Below, piece by piece: positions 41,567 to 50,625 of a stretch of 64,000 nt of DNA. Origin of the DNA: Streptomyces griseus (GTDB taxonomy: Bacteria; Actinomycetota; Actinomycetes; Streptomycetales; Streptomycetaceae); assembly GCF_900460065.1 (NCBI RefSeq), contig NZ_UAVD01000038.1, forward strand, positions 62,001 to 126,000. The letters are read 5' to 3'. Numbering within the stretch: the first letter of the stretch is position 1; every line of letters starts with the position of its first letter. The notes beneath the pieces are model-generated. The model worked only from the letters and a program-made list of their open reading frames with translations. It was not told the DNA's origin and made no database searches. Made by a program: the position numbers and the translations under genes.

Positions 41567-44485
41567 ATGGAGCCCACCCCGGAGCAGAGTCCGCATCACG
41601 CGTACCCCGACCACTGGGAAGCGGACGTGGTACTCCGCGACGGTGGCACCGCACGCATCAGGCCGATCACCACGGACGACGCCGAGCGACTGGTCAGCTT
41701 CTACGAGCAGGTGTCCGACGAGTCGAAGTACTACCGGTTCTTCGCCCCGTATCCGCGCCTATCCGACCGGGACGTGCACCGCTTCACCCATCACGACTAC
41801 GTCGACCGGGTGGGACTGGCCGTCACGATCGGCGGCGAGTTCATCGGAACCGTCCGCTACGACCGCATCAACGACCAGGGCCGCCCCGCCTCCGCCCCCG
41901 CCGACGAGGCCGAGGTCGCCTTCCTCGTCCAGGACGCCCACCAGGGACGCGGTGTCGCCTCCGCCCTGCTCGAACACATCGCCGCGGTCGCCCGGGAGCG
42001 CGGCATCCGGCGCTTCGCCGCCGAGGTGCTCCCTGCCAACACCAAGATGATCAAGGTGTTCCGGGACGGCGGCTACACCCAGCGCCGCAGCTTCGAGGAC
42101 GGCTCCGTCCACCTCACCCTCGACCTCGAACCCACCGAGAAGTCCCTCGCCGTCCAGCGCGGCCGCGAACAGCGCGCCGAGGCCCGCTCGGTGCAGCGCC
42201 TGCTCGCCCCCGGCTCCGTCGCGGTCATCGGCACCGGCCGCACCCCCGGCGGAGTGGGCCGCACGGTCCTGCGCAACCTCCTCGCCTCCGGCTACAGGGG
42301 CCGTACGTACGCGGTGAACCGCGCCTTCGACGAGGGCCTCGCGACCCTCGACGGGGTACCCGCCCACCGCTCCCTCGGCGAGATCGACGAGCAGGTCGAC
42401 CTCGCGGTCATCGCCGTCCCCGCCCACCGGGTCCCCGAGGCCGTCGCCGACTGCGGCGAACACGGCGTCCAGGGCCTGGTCGTCCTCTCCGCCGGTTACG
42501 CCGAGCGGGGCGCCGAGGGCCGCGAGCTCCAGCGCGAACTGGTCCGCCAGGCCCGCTCGTACGGCATGCGGATCATCGGCCCCAACGCCTTCGGCATCAT
42601 CAACACCGCCGAGTCCGTCCGGCTGAACGCCTCCCTCGCCCCCGAGTCGCCCGCCCGCGGCCGGATCGGCCTGTTCACCCAGTCCGGCGCGATCGGCATC
42701 GCCCTGCTCTCCGGCCTCCACCGGCGCGGCGCGGGCCTGTCCTCCTTCATCTCGGCCGGAAACCGGGCCGACGTCTCCGGCAACGACTTCCTCCAGTACT
42801 CCTTCGAGGACCCGGACACCGATGTCGCCCTGCTCTACCTCGAATCGCTCGGCAACCCCCGGAAGTTCACCCGCCTCGCCCGCCGCACCGCCGCCGTGAA
42901 GCCCGTCGTCGTGGTCAAGGGGGCCCGGCACAGCGGCTCCACCCCGCCCGGCCACGCCGTCCCGGTCAGCCGCATCCCCGACGCCACGGTCTCCGCGCTG
43001 ATGCGCCAGGCGGGCGTCATCCGGGTCGACACGGTGACGGAGATGGTCGACGCCGGGATCCTGCTGGCGGGCCAGCCGCTCCCGGCCGGCCCCCGGGTCG
43101 CCATCCTCGGCAACTCCGAGTCCCTCGGCCTGCTGACGTACGACGCCTGCCTGGCCGAGGGGCTGCGCCCACGCCCGCCGATCGACCTCACCACCGCGGC
43201 CTCCCCGCAGGACTTCCGGGACGCGCTGGCCGAGGCGCTGGCGGACGGGACCTGCGACGCCGTGATCGTCACCGCCATCCCGTGGGTGGGGGAGAACGGA
43301 GAGGCCGAGACCGGTGACGGACAAGTGCTGGCCACCGCCCTGCACAAGGCCGTCGCCGCAGGCGCGGCCAAGCCGGTGGCCGTCGTCCACGTCGAGATCG
43401 GCGGCCTCGCCGAGGCACTGGCCGCCGCCTCCAGCACCGCCGCCCCGCGCCCCCGCACGGTGACGCCCGCCACCGACCGGACCCGGGCGGCCACCCCTCC
43501 CGAGACCACCCGGGCCCCGAGCGCCGACCCGGCCACCCGGGCGGCCACCCCCTCCGAGACCACCCCGGCGGCGAGCCCCACCCCGGACACCGCCAGGGAC
43601 CACGCCCCCGGCCGCATCCCCGCCTACCCCGCCGCCGAACGCGCCGTACGGGCCCTCGCCGAGGCCGTGAAGTACGCCCAGTGGCGGCGCCAGGCGGCCG
43701 TGCCCGGCAAGATCCCCGAGTTCCTCGACGACACCATCGACGAGCCCGGGGCCGCCGCCCTGATCGAGGAACAGCTCGCCACCGCCCCCGACCCGCGCGG
43801 CCGCCCGCTCACCCACGACGAGGCCCGCGAACTGCTCGGCCGCTACGGCATCGACGTACGCCCCACCCTCCCCGCCCCGGACCCCGAGGCGGCCGTCGCC
43901 GCGGCGGCCCGGCTCGGCTACCCGGTCGCCCTCAAGACCACCGCGCCCCACCTGCGCCACCGCGCCGACCTCGGCGGGGTCCGCCTCGACGTCGCCGACG
44001 AGGAGGCGCTGCGCCGGGCGTACGGGGAGCTGACCGACCTCCTCGGCAAGCCCGCCGAACTGCTCCCCGTCGTCCAGGCGATGGCCCCGCGCGGAGTGGA
44101 CACCGTCGTCCGCGCCTCCATCGACGCCGCCGCCGGGGCCGTCCTCTCCTTCGGCCTCGCGGGCGCGCCCTCCGAACTGCTCGGCGACACCGCGCACCGG
44201 CTGGTCCCCGCCACCGACCGGGACGCCGCCGAGCTCATCCGGTCCATCAGGGCGGCCCCGGTCCTGTTCGGCTGGCGGGGTTCCGCCCCGGTCGACACGG
44301 CAGCGCTCGAAGAACTGCTGCTGCGGCTGTCCCGGCTGGTCGACGACCACCCCGAGGTGGTCTCCGTCGCCCTCGAACCGGTCGTCGTCGCCCCGCACGG
44401 GCTGACAGTGCTCGGCGCGAGCGTCCGGCTGGCCCCGCCACCCGCCCGGAACGACCTCGGCCCCCGCCGCCTTCCGAACTACTGA
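41567..44485 (+). CDS. GNAT acetyltransferase fused to an ADP-forming acyl-CoA synthetase-like protein
   Basis: 972-residue fusion. Residues ~18-190 are a GNAT domain (acetyl-CoA loop in VQDAHQGRGVASALLEHI). From ~205 the chain is an NDP-forming acyl-CoA synthetase: CoA-binding SVAVIGTGRTPGGVGRTVLRN, a succinyl-CoA-synthetase-like domain (GRIGLFTQSGAIGIALL), and a C-terminal ATP-grasp domain (about 770-965). The SHTG signature around the catalytic His of true synthetases is replaced by GHAVPVSRIPD, so the domain may act only as an acyl-CoA or ligand sensor. This is the Pat/PatZ-type protein lysine acetyltransferase plan with the GNAT at the N-terminus, as described for S. lividans PatA. A Thr/Pro/Ala linker (about 627-690) with repeats TRAATPxETT separates the parts. 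Confidence 0.9.
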   Translation: MEPTPEQSPHHAYPDHWEADVVLRDGGTARIRPITTDDAERLVSFYEQVSDESKYYRFFAPYPRLSDRDVHRFTHHDYVDRVGLAVTIGGEFIGTVRYDRINDQGRPASAPADEAEVAFLVQDAHQGRGVASALLEHIAAVARERGIRRFAAEVLPANTKMIKVFRDGGYTQRRSFEDGSVHLTLDLEPTEKSLAVQRGREQRAEARSVQRLLAPGSVAVIGTGRTPGGVGRTVLRNLLASGYRGRTYAVNRAFDEGLATLDGVPAHRSLGEIDEQVDLAVIAVPAHRVPEAVADCGEHGVQGLVVLSAGYAERGAEGRELQRELVRQARSYGMRIIGPNAFGIINTAESVRLNASLAPESPARGRIGLFTQSGAIGIALLSGLHRRGAGLSSFISAGNRADVSGNDFLQYSFEDPDTDVALLYLESLGNPRKFTRLARRTAAVKPVVVVKGARHSGSTPPGHAVPVSRIPDATVSALMRQAGVIRVDTVTEMVDAGILLAGQPLPAGPRVAILGNSESLGLLTYDACLAEGLRPRPPIDLTTAASPQDFRDALAEALADGTCDAVIVTAIPWVGENGEAETGDGQVLATALHKAVAAGAAKPVAVVHVEIGGLAEALAAASSTAAPRPRTVTPATDRTRAATPPETTRAPSADPATRAATPSETTPAASPTPDTARDHAPGRIPAYPAAERAVRALAEAVKYAQWRRQAAVPGKIPEFLDDTIDEPGAAALIEEQLATAPDPRGRPLTHDEARELLGRYGIDVRPTLPAPDPEAAVAAAARLGYPVALKTTAPHLRHRADLGGVRLDVADEEALRRAYGELTDLLGKPAELLPVVQAMAPRGVDTVVRASIDAAAGAVLSFGLAGAPSELLGDTAHRLVPATDRDAAELIRSIRAAPVLFGWRGSAPVDTAALEELLLRLSRLVDDHPEVVSVALEPVVVAPHGLTVLGASVRLAPPPARNDLGPRRLPNY

Positions 44486-44533
44486 GAGCCGCCGGTGCCC
44501 GCCGGGGCGTCCCCGGCAGCCACCGGTCCGCCG

Positions 44534-44539
44534 TAGGAT
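44534..44539 (+). promoter_or_regulatory. -10 hexamer TAGGAT, leaderless start of the DUF5998 gene
   Basis: TAGGAT ends 7 nt before the ATG at 44547, with no purine-rich site between. Confidence 0.6.
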
Positions 44540-44546
44540 GGTGCTC

Positions 44547-45143
44547 ATGGCAAAGACCGGTACGACGACCCAGGGGCTGCGCGCGGCGATCGAGCGCAGC
44601 GGCTACTACCCGGCCCTCGTGGCCGAGGCGGTGGAGGCCGCCGTCGGCGGGGAACCGGTCGCTTCGTACCTGGTGCACCAGGAGACCACGTTCGACTCCA
44701 ACGAGGTGCGCCGTCATGTCACGGTCCTCGTGCTGACCGAGCACCGGTTCATCGTCAGCCACACCGACGAGCAGGCCGCCGACACCAGCTCCCCGACGCC
44801 GTACGCCACCACCTCCACCGAGTCGGTGAAGCTCGGGCGGATCTCCTCCGTCGTGGTCAGCCGCGTCGTGGCCAACCCGGAGAAGTACGTCCCGGGCACC
44901 CTGCCTCGCGAGGTCGTCCTCACCATCGGCTGGGGCGCCGTCTCCCGGATCGATCTGGAGCCCGCCGCCTGCGGCGACTCCAACTGCGAGGCCGACCACG
45001 GCTACACCGGCAGCTCCACCGCCGACGACCTGAGCCTGCGGGTCAGCGAGGCCGGCGACGGCCCCGACGCCGTGCGCCAGACCCTCGCCTTCGCCCAGTC
45101 GCTCTCCGAGGCCACGGCCGCCACCGCGGCGAGTGGCCGCTGA
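44547..45143 (+). CDS. DUF5998 family protein
   Basis: 198-residue cytoplasmic protein of unknown function, conserved in Actinobacteria. It begins MAKTGTTTQGLRAAIERSGYYPALVAEAVEAAVGGEPVASYLVHQETTFD and has a beta-rich middle (VRRHVTVLVLTEHRFIVSHTDE, SVKLGRISSVVVSRVV) that looks like a PH-type or Sm-like fold, followed by a Cys-containing loop (PAACGDSNCEADHGY). No catalytic motif is recognisable. Its stop overlaps the next gene's ATG by one base (TGATG), so a shared operon with the phosphodiesterase is clear. The start is leaderless. Confidence 0.85.
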   Translation: MAKTGTTTQGLRAAIERSGYYPALVAEAVEAAVGGEPVASYLVHQETTFDSNEVRRHVTVLVLTEHRFIVSHTDEQAADTSSPTPYATTSTESVKLGRISSVVVSRVVANPEKYVPGTLPREVVLTIGWGAVSRIDLEPAACGDSNCEADHGYTGSSTADDLSLRVSEAGDGPDAVRQTLAFAQSLSEATAATAASGR

Positions 45144-46330
45144 TGGCCCAGCCCGTCTGGCAGGACCCCGTCCCGCTGTCCCTCGACACCGCGCCCGTCC
45201 CCGAGTACGGCAGCGGTTCGCTCGCCGACCTGCTGCCGACGCTCGTCGCCGGACAGGAGGTCCCCGGCTTCACGGCCGCGATCCCCGAGCTGACCCCGGC
45301 CGACCGCAACTGCGTCTTCCTGATCGACGGCCTCGGCTGGGAGCAGATCAAGGCGCACCCGGACGAGGCGCCCTTCCTGCACTCGCTCCTCCCCACCTCG
45401 CGCGGCGGTACCGGCCGCCCGCTCACCGCGGGCTTCCCCTCCACCACCGCCACCTCGCTCGCCTCCGTCGGCACGGGGCTGCCGCCCGGCGAGCACGGCC
45501 TGCCCGGCTACACCGCGCGCAACCCGGAGACCGGCGAGCTGATGAACCAGCTCCGCTGGAAGCCGTGGACCGCCCCGAAGGTCTGGCAGCCGTACCCCAC
45601 GGTCTTCCAGCTCGCCGACGCGGCGGGCGTGCACACGGCGCAGGTCTCCGCGCCGACGTTCGAGCAGACCCCGCTCACCAAGGTCGCGCTCAGCGGCGGC
45701 TCCTTCCTCGGCCGGCTCTCCGGCGAGGACCGGATGGACGTCGCCGCCCAGCGCCTGGCCGCCGGCGACCGCTCGCTCGTCTACACGTACTACAGCGAGG
45801 TCGACGGCAAGGGCCACCGCTTCGGCACCGACTCGGACGCCTGGCGCGGCCAGCTGATGTACGTCGACGGGCTCGCCCGGCGCCTCGCCGAGCAGCTCCC
45901 GCCGCGCTCGGCGCTCTACATCACCGCCGACCACGGCATGATCGACATCCCCTTCGACGAGCAGTCCCGGATCGACTTCGACGAGGACTGGGAGCTGAGC
46001 GCCGGCGTCGCCCTCCTCGGCGGCGAGGGGCGCGCCCGGCACGTCTACGCGGTGCCGGGCGCCCGGGCCGACGTCCTGGCCGTCTGGCGCGAAGTGCTCG
46101 GCGAGCAGTTCTGGGTGGCGAGCCGCGACGAGGCCATCGCGGCCGGCTGGTTCGGGCCGACGGTCGACGAACGGGTGTACGGCCGGATCGGCGACGTCGT
46201 CGCCGCCGCCCACGACGACGTGATCATCACGGCCTCCGTCAACGAGCCGCACGAGTCGGCGATGGCGGGCGTGCACGGCTCCCTGACCCCCGTGGAACAG
46301 CTCGTCCCCCTCCTCGAAGTACGCTCGTAA
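45143..46330 (+). CDS. Alkaline phosphatase-superfamily nucleotide pyrophosphatase/phosphodiesterase
   Basis: 395-residue enzyme of the NPP/AP superfamily. The first metal Asp lies in NCVFLIDGLGWEQ, the nucleophile Thr in GFPSTTATSLASVG (about residue 100), SEVDGKGHRFGTDS carries later ligands, and the final DH pair is in ITADHGMIDI. No signal peptide or transmembrane segment is evident, so cytoplasmic activity on nucleotide or phosphonate esters is more likely than an extracellular role. The ATG overlaps the upstream DUF5998 stop codon. A thymidine kinase gene follows 47 bp later, and both may handle nucleotides. Confidence 0.88.
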   Translation: MAQPVWQDPVPLSLDTAPVPEYGSGSLADLLPTLVAGQEVPGFTAAIPELTPADRNCVFLIDGLGWEQIKAHPDEAPFLHSLLPTSRGGTGRPLTAGFPSTTATSLASVGTGLPPGEHGLPGYTARNPETGELMNQLRWKPWTAPKVWQPYPTVFQLADAAGVHTAQVSAPTFEQTPLTKVALSGGSFLGRLSGEDRMDVAAQRLAAGDRSLVYTYYSEVDGKGHRFGTDSDAWRGQLMYVDGLARRLAEQLPPRSALYITADHGMIDIPFDEQSRIDFDEDWELSAGVALLGGEGRARHVYAVPGARADVLAVWREVLGEQFWVASRDEAIAAGWFGPTVDERVYGRIGDVVAAAHDDVIITASVNEPHESAMAGVHGSLTPVEQLVPLLEVRS

Positions 46331-46376
46331 CCCTTCCCGCCGTGCCCACCCCCCTCCGAAAGGTGCTCGACCCCTC

Positions 46377-47030
46377 ATGCCCGAGCTGGTGTTCTTCTCC
46401 GGAACCATGGACTGCGGAAAGAGCACGCTGGCCCTGCAGATCGGTCACAACCGCTCGGCACGCGGGCTCCAGGGCGTGATCTTCACCCGGGACGACCGCG
46501 CGGGGGAGGGCAAGCTCTCCTCCCGGCTCGGCCTGGTGACGGACGCCGTCGAGGCCGAGGAGGGCATGGACCTGTACGCGCACATCGTCGGCCGGGTCAG
46601 CCGTGGCGGCCGGGTCGACTACGTGATCGTGGACGAGGCGCAGTTCCTCGCCCCGGACCAGATCGACCAACTGGCCCGCGTCGTCGACGACCTGGGGCTC
46701 GACGTCTTCGCTTTCGGCATCACCACGGACTTCCGCACCAAGCTGTTCCCGGGCTCCCAGCGGCTGATCGAGCTGGCCGACCGGATAGAGGCCCTCCAGG
46801 TCGAGGCGCTCTGCTGGTGCGGAGCCCGCGCCACGCACAACGCGCGCACCGTGGACGGGGAGATGGTCGTCGAGGGCGCCCAGGTCGTCGTCGGCGATGT
46901 CAACCGGCAGGCGGGCGAGGTCGGTTACGAGGTGCTGTGCCGCCGGCACCACCGCCGTCGCACGACCGCGACCGCGGCCCGCGCGAGCAGCCTCTCCCCG
47001 GACGTCCTGCCGGTCGCCTCCGACGCCTGA
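46377..47030 (+). CDS. tdk: Thymidine kinase
   Basis: 217-residue type II thymidine kinase, which makes dTMP in the salvage pathway. The P-loop GTMDCGKST is at residues 9-17, the VDEAQFL segment at about 83-89 supplies the catalytic Glu, and the lasso/zinc domain has LCWCGARATHNARTVDGE plus a later CRRHH. This is the TK1-like family with a zinc-bound lasso loop. It lies downstream of the phosphodiesterase gene and converges with a VOC gene. The ATG has only a weak AAAGG sequence upstream; the alternative of translation through the operon is possible. Confidence 0.94.
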   Translation: MPELVFFSGTMDCGKSTLALQIGHNRSARGLQGVIFTRDDRAGEGKLSSRLGLVTDAVEAEEGMDLYAHIVGRVSRGGRVDYVIVDEAQFLAPDQIDQLARVVDDLGLDVFAFGITTDFRTKLFPGSQRLIELADRIEALQVEALCWCGARATHNARTVDGEMVVEGAQVVVGDVNRQAGEVGYEVLCRRHHRRRTTATAARASSLSPDVLPVASDA

Positions 47031-47060
47031 GCGCCCGGCGGCGATACGGGGCGGCAGCCC

Positions 47061-47861
47061 TCAGGCCGACCCCTCCGCCGGTCCGCCCCCGGGGGCGGAC
47101 CGGATGACCGTGAACACGGCGCCCTCCGGGTCCGCGACCGTGGCCAGCCGGCCGCTCGACCCCTCGCGCGGCGGTTGCAGGACGCGCCCGCCCAGCTCCA
47201 CCACCCGGGCCGCCGCCCGGTCGGTGTCGGCGACCTCGAAGTACGTCATCCAGTGCGGCCCCCGGTCGCGCGGCAGCGCGTGGCCGACCCCGTGCAGCGC
47301 CGCCACCGCGACGCCGTCCAGGTGGAGTGTCTGGTAGTCGAAGTCGGCCGAGACGACCGCCTCCGTCTCATAGCCGAAGACGGTCTGGTAGAACTTCGCG
47401 ACCATCGACGTCTCCCGGGTCACCAGCTCGTTCCAGACCGGGGTGCCGGGCACCCCCGCCTTCATCGTGCCGATGTGCTCCGAGCCCTGCCAGATCCCGA
47501 ACACCGCACCGCCCGGGTCCGAGGCGATGGCGAGCCGCCCCGCCTCGCCGGCGTCCAGCGGCCCGACCGCCACCGTGCCGCCGCAGGAACGGACGGCCTC
47601 CGCGGTGGCGTCGGCGTCGTCCGTGGCGAGGTAGGTGGTCCAGGCGATCGGGAGATGGCGGTCGGGCGGCAGCTGGCCGATCCCCGCGACCTCCTCCCCG
47701 TGCAGCAGCCCGCGGACGTAGGGGCCCAGTTGGTCGGGGCCCGGCCGGAACTCCCAGTCGAACAGGGCTCCGTAGAACTCCTGGGTCGTGGTCAGGCCGT
47801 GCACGATCAGACTTACCCAGCAAGGTGTTCCGGGCGTGCGCCGGGCGTGGGCCTCGGTCAT
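47061..47861 (-). CDS. VOC family protein with two glyoxalase-type domains
   Basis: 266-residue protein made of two vicinal-oxygen-chelate domains (about 12-130 and 138-255). The first starts GTPCWVSLIVHGLTTTQEFYGALFDWEF and the second GTPVWNELVTRETSMVAKFYQTVFGYETE; metal-ligand candidates include His and Glu residues in WTTYLATDD, HWMTYFEVAD and GAVFTVIRS. Members include glyoxalases, bleomycin-resistance proteins and dioxygenases; the substrate cannot be inferred. The start has AGGAGAG 6 nt upstream. It is divergent from the rhodanese gene with a 233-bp promoter region. Confidence 0.88.
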   Translation of the reverse strand: MTEAHARRTPGTPCWVSLIVHGLTTTQEFYGALFDWEFRPGPDQLGPYVRGLLHGEEVAGIGQLPPDRHLPIAWTTYLATDDADATAEAVRSCGGTVAVGPLDAGEAGRLAIASDPGGAVFGIWQGSEHIGTMKAGVPGTPVWNELVTRETSMVAKFYQTVFGYETEAVVSADFDYQTLHLDGVAVAALHGVGHALPRDRGPHWMTYFEVADTDRAAARVVELGGRVLQPPREGSSGRLATVADPEGAVFTVIRSAPGGGPAEGSA

Positions 47862-48094
47862 CGTCTTCTCTCCTCGGACCGTATGGGTGGCCGTGCGGGG
47901 GACGGGGCGGGGACGCCGTCCCGGATCGGGACGCTGTCCGTGTGCCCCGTGCAGATGCTTGCACCCCCCGGCGCGGGAGGCGCACCGGCCGCGCCGCGTC
48001 GTCCTCGTTCTCGACGAAGGACGGCCGGATTCCCGCCGGCCGTCCCTTCCGATGCTGTTACGGGCGCCGGCGCCGCTGCGCGAAGATGGCACCC

Positions 48095-48925
48095 ATGAAG
48101 CCCATCATCACCGCATCCGCATACGCGAGCGAGTCGGCCGGGTCGCGACCGCCGGTGCTCCTGGACGTCCGCTGGCAGCTCGGCGGCCCGAACGGCCGTT
48201 CCGACTACGAGGCCGGTCACCTGCCCGGCGCGGTCTACGTCGACCTCGACACGGAACTGGCGGGACCGGCGGGTGACGGCGGTCGCCACCCCCTCCCGGA
48301 CCCGGAGGACTTCGGGGCCGTGATGCGCCGGGCCGGGGTCGGCCAGGACACCCCGGTCGTGGTGTACGACGGCGGCCAGGGCTGGGCCGCGGCGCGCGCC
48401 TGGTGGCTGCTGCGCTGGACGGGGCACGGCGACGTACGGGTCCTGGACGGCGGTCTCGCCGCCTGGACGGGCGGCCTCTCCACCGAGATCCCGGACCCCG
48501 CCGAGGGCGATTTCCGGCCGAAGCCGGGGGCCCTGCCCACACTGGACGCGGAAAGCGCGGCGGCCTTCGCCCGCTCGGGTCTGCTGCTGGACGCGCGCGC
48601 GGCGGAGCGCTACCGGGGCGACGTGGAGCCGATCGACCGCGTCGGCGGCCACATCCCCGGGGCGGTCTCGGCGCCGACCACGCAGAACGTCGACGAGGAC
48701 GGGCGCTATCTGCCGGCCGAGCGGCTCGCCGCCCGCTTCGCCGGGCTGGGGGCGGCGGAGAGCCCCGGAGGCGTGGGCGTCTACTGCGGATCCGGGGTCT
48801 CCGGCGCGCACGAGGTGCTGGCCCTGGAGATCGCGGGCTTCACGGGCGTCCTGTATCCCGGCTCCTGGTCCGAGTGGTCCTCGGACCCCTCCCGGCCGGT
48901 GGCCACGGGGCCCGAGCCCCGGTAG
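48095..48925 (+). CDS. Two-domain rhodanese-type sulfurtransferase
   Basis: 276-residue sulfurtransferase with a non-catalytic N-terminal rhodanese domain (VLLDVRWQLGG, VVYDGGQGWAAARAWW) and an active C-terminal one carrying the loop CGSGVSG (nucleophile C231). The CG-S-G-V pattern is that of 3-mercaptopyruvate sulfurtransferases rather than thiosulfate:cyanide enzymes (CRKGVT), so 3-mercaptopyruvate is the likelier donor. It is predicted cytoplasmic. Two in-frame starts are close: ATG 48086 (MAPMKP) and ATG 48095 (MKPIITASAYA); I favour the second. A large hairpin terminator follows between this and sepH. Confidence 0.92.
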   Translation: MKPIITASAYASESAGSRPPVLLDVRWQLGGPNGRSDYEAGHLPGAVYVDLDTELAGPAGDGGRHPLPDPEDFGAVMRRAGVGQDTPVVVYDGGQGWAAARAWWLLRWTGHGDVRVLDGGLAAWTGGLSTEIPDPAEGDFRPKPGALPTLDAESAAAFARSGLLLDARAAERYRGDVEPIDRVGGHIPGAVSAPTTQNVDEDGRYLPAERLAARFAGLGAAESPGGVGVYCGSGVSGAHEVLALEIAGFTGVLYPGSWSEWSSDPSRPVATGPEPR

Positions 48926-48975
48926 TCCCGCGGCCCCCACCGCGCCCTGGGGCCGGTGCGGGGCCGACGGTAAGA

Positions 48976-49013
48976 CAGCGGGGTCCGTACGCGCTCGCGT
49001 ACGGACCCCGCTG
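48976..49013. terminator. Bidirectional terminator between rhodanese and sepH
   Basis: 18-bp perfect stem CAGCGGGGTCCGTACGCG (48976-48993) with complement 48996-49013 and a 2-nt loop, sitting between the two convergent stop codons. Confidence 0.9.
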
Positions 49014-49033
49014 CCACCGGTGGTCATTCCCGG

Positions 49034-50131
49034 TCAGTCCTGCTTCTTGCGCCGGGTGCCGAAGACGATCTCGTCCCAGCTCGGCACGGCGGCCCGGCGG
49101 CCCGGCCGGACGCCGTCCGCCTCCGCCTGACGGTCCGTCGTTCCGGTCAGCCGGTCGCGGTGACCGGCCACCGCCCGGGGCATCAGCACATCCGCGTACG
49201 CGGACCCCGCCCCGGCCGAGGCGGCGGCCGGGGGCTCGTCCGCCTCCGCCTCCTCCGCCGGTTCGAGCGCGGGCGGCTCGGGCTGGGAGGGCCGCTCGGG
49301 GACGACCATGTCCCCGCGGAAGCTCGGCACCGCCTCCAACAGGCTGGTCAGCGAGTCGCGCTCACCGGCCGAGGCACTGCTGACGTACTCCTCGGGTTCG
49401 GCGGCGGCCGGGGCGGGCCGCTCGATCTGCCGGTCCAGGGCCCGGTCCAGCGGCCGGTCGCGGTCGATCTGCCGGTCGAGGCTCCGGTCCAGCGGCCGGT
49501 CGCGGGGCAGCCGGGCGATCCGGGGCACGAAGGGGAAGCTGGGCTCGGGCGCGGCGACGTCGTCGGTCTCGCCGATCAGGGAACGCGCCTCGTCGTCCAC
49601 GGCCTGGACGAGCCGTCGGGGCGGGTCGTACGTCCAGCTCGCCGAGTGCGGCTCACCCGCGACCCGGTAGACGAGCAGGACCTCCCAGGTGCCGTCGTCG
49701 CGGCGCCAGGAGTCCCACTGGACGGTCTCCTTGTCGGCGCCGCGCATCAGGAGGCGCTCCTGCACCGCCTCGCCGAGTTGGGGGCCGGTGTTCTCGCCGG
49801 GACGGCGCACAGGAGTCTTCCGGGCCCGTTCGGCCATGAAGGCGCGCTCCGCGAGCACGGGGCCCTCGAAGCGGCGTACACGGTCGACGGGGATGCCCGC
49901 GAACTGGGCGACCTCCTCAGCGGAGGCACCGGCCCGTATGCGGGCCTGGATGTCGCGGGGCCGGAGGTGGCTCTCCACCTCGATCTCGATCTGGCCGAGC
50001 CGGGCGCGGTCGTTGCGCACGGCGGCGCGCAGCCGCTCATCGATCGGAAGCGTGTACTCCGTGCTGTCCGCAGCCTTGAGCACCAGTCGTGTGCCGTCGT
50101 TGGAGACGGCCACGACACGCAGTTCGGGCAT
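49034..50131 (-). CDS. sepH: Cell division protein SepH (DUF3071)
   Basis: 365-residue regulator of FtsZ assembly at Streptomyces division sites. The DUF3071 core has an N-terminal beta part (MPELRVVAVSNDGTRLVLKAADSTEYTLPID) and a DNA-binding-like helix-turn-helix (DIQARIRAGASAEEVAQFAGIPVDRVRRFEG, about 58-90) that promotes FtsZ assembly. A conserved C-terminus ends PSWDEIVFGTRRKKQD. The middle is disordered and here contains a 14-residue tandem repeat (DRPLDRSLDRQIDR / DRPLDRALDRQIER, about 211-238), which is not expected in all homologues. GGGAGG lies 5 nt before the ATG. Its divergent partner is a large membrane protein of unknown function. Confidence 0.93.
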   Translation of the reverse strand: MPELRVVAVSNDGTRLVLKAADSTEYTLPIDERLRAAVRNDRARLGQIEIEVESHLRPRDIQARIRAGASAEEVAQFAGIPVDRVRRFEGPVLAERAFMAERARKTPVRRPGENTGPQLGEAVQERLLMRGADKETVQWDSWRRDDGTWEVLLVYRVAGEPHSASWTYDPPRRLVQAVDDEARSLIGETDDVAAPEPSFPFVPRIARLPRDRPLDRSLDRQIDRDRPLDRALDRQIERPAPAAAEPEEYVSSASAGERDSLTSLLEAVPSFRGDMVVPERPSQPEPPALEPAEEAEADEPPAAASAGAGSAYADVLMPRAVAGHRDRLTGTTDRQAEADGVRPGRRAAVPSWDEIVFGTRRKKQD

Positions 50132-50625
50132 GGGGACCTCCCGGGTGGTGCCTGCCGACGTCACGTGCGTCGCTGCTTCCGCTAGTCGAGTGTGACCTGC
50201 CCGGGTGCAGCCTGCCACAACCTTGCCAAGTTGCCCGGCGTGTCGGGCGCTGGTCCTGGTGCACCACCATGACACGGTTACCCATTGCGACCCAAAGTGA
50301 CCGATTTGGCCGCTCTGTGCAGTGGGCATCCGTGTGATGCCTTGACTCCGCCGGTTCGAGTGCCGCCGCCGGACCCTCCGGTGGCCGCGGATTCCCACGT
50401 CGGAGTCCGCCCCAGGGCTCGTCACAGTACTCCATTCGGGCCACCGGGGTGGACCGGCGCGCCGCCGAAGTTCTCGCGCGGTGCGGGAGTTGAGGTACCC
50501 AGTTCTCCGCGAAATGCCCCTGATGCGTGTTGTGCTTCACACAATCTCCGGAAATGGAACTATCCACTTCGCTCATTTGTCCCTTCCTGTTGCATGGTGG
50601 GAGAGATGTCAAGCAGGGGCTGGTA
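50132..50625. other. Divergent 494-bp region between sepH and a membrane-protein gene
   Basis: No supported gene. It has lower GC than its surroundings near 50200-50320 and near 50510-50620, probably promoters. An inverted repeat TTGTG-CTTCA-CACAA lies at 50530-50544, about 80 bp before the membrane-protein gene. The CACCACCATGACACGGTTACCC block (about 50262-50283) probably belongs to the sepH promoter. No named operator is recognised. Confidence 0.4.
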
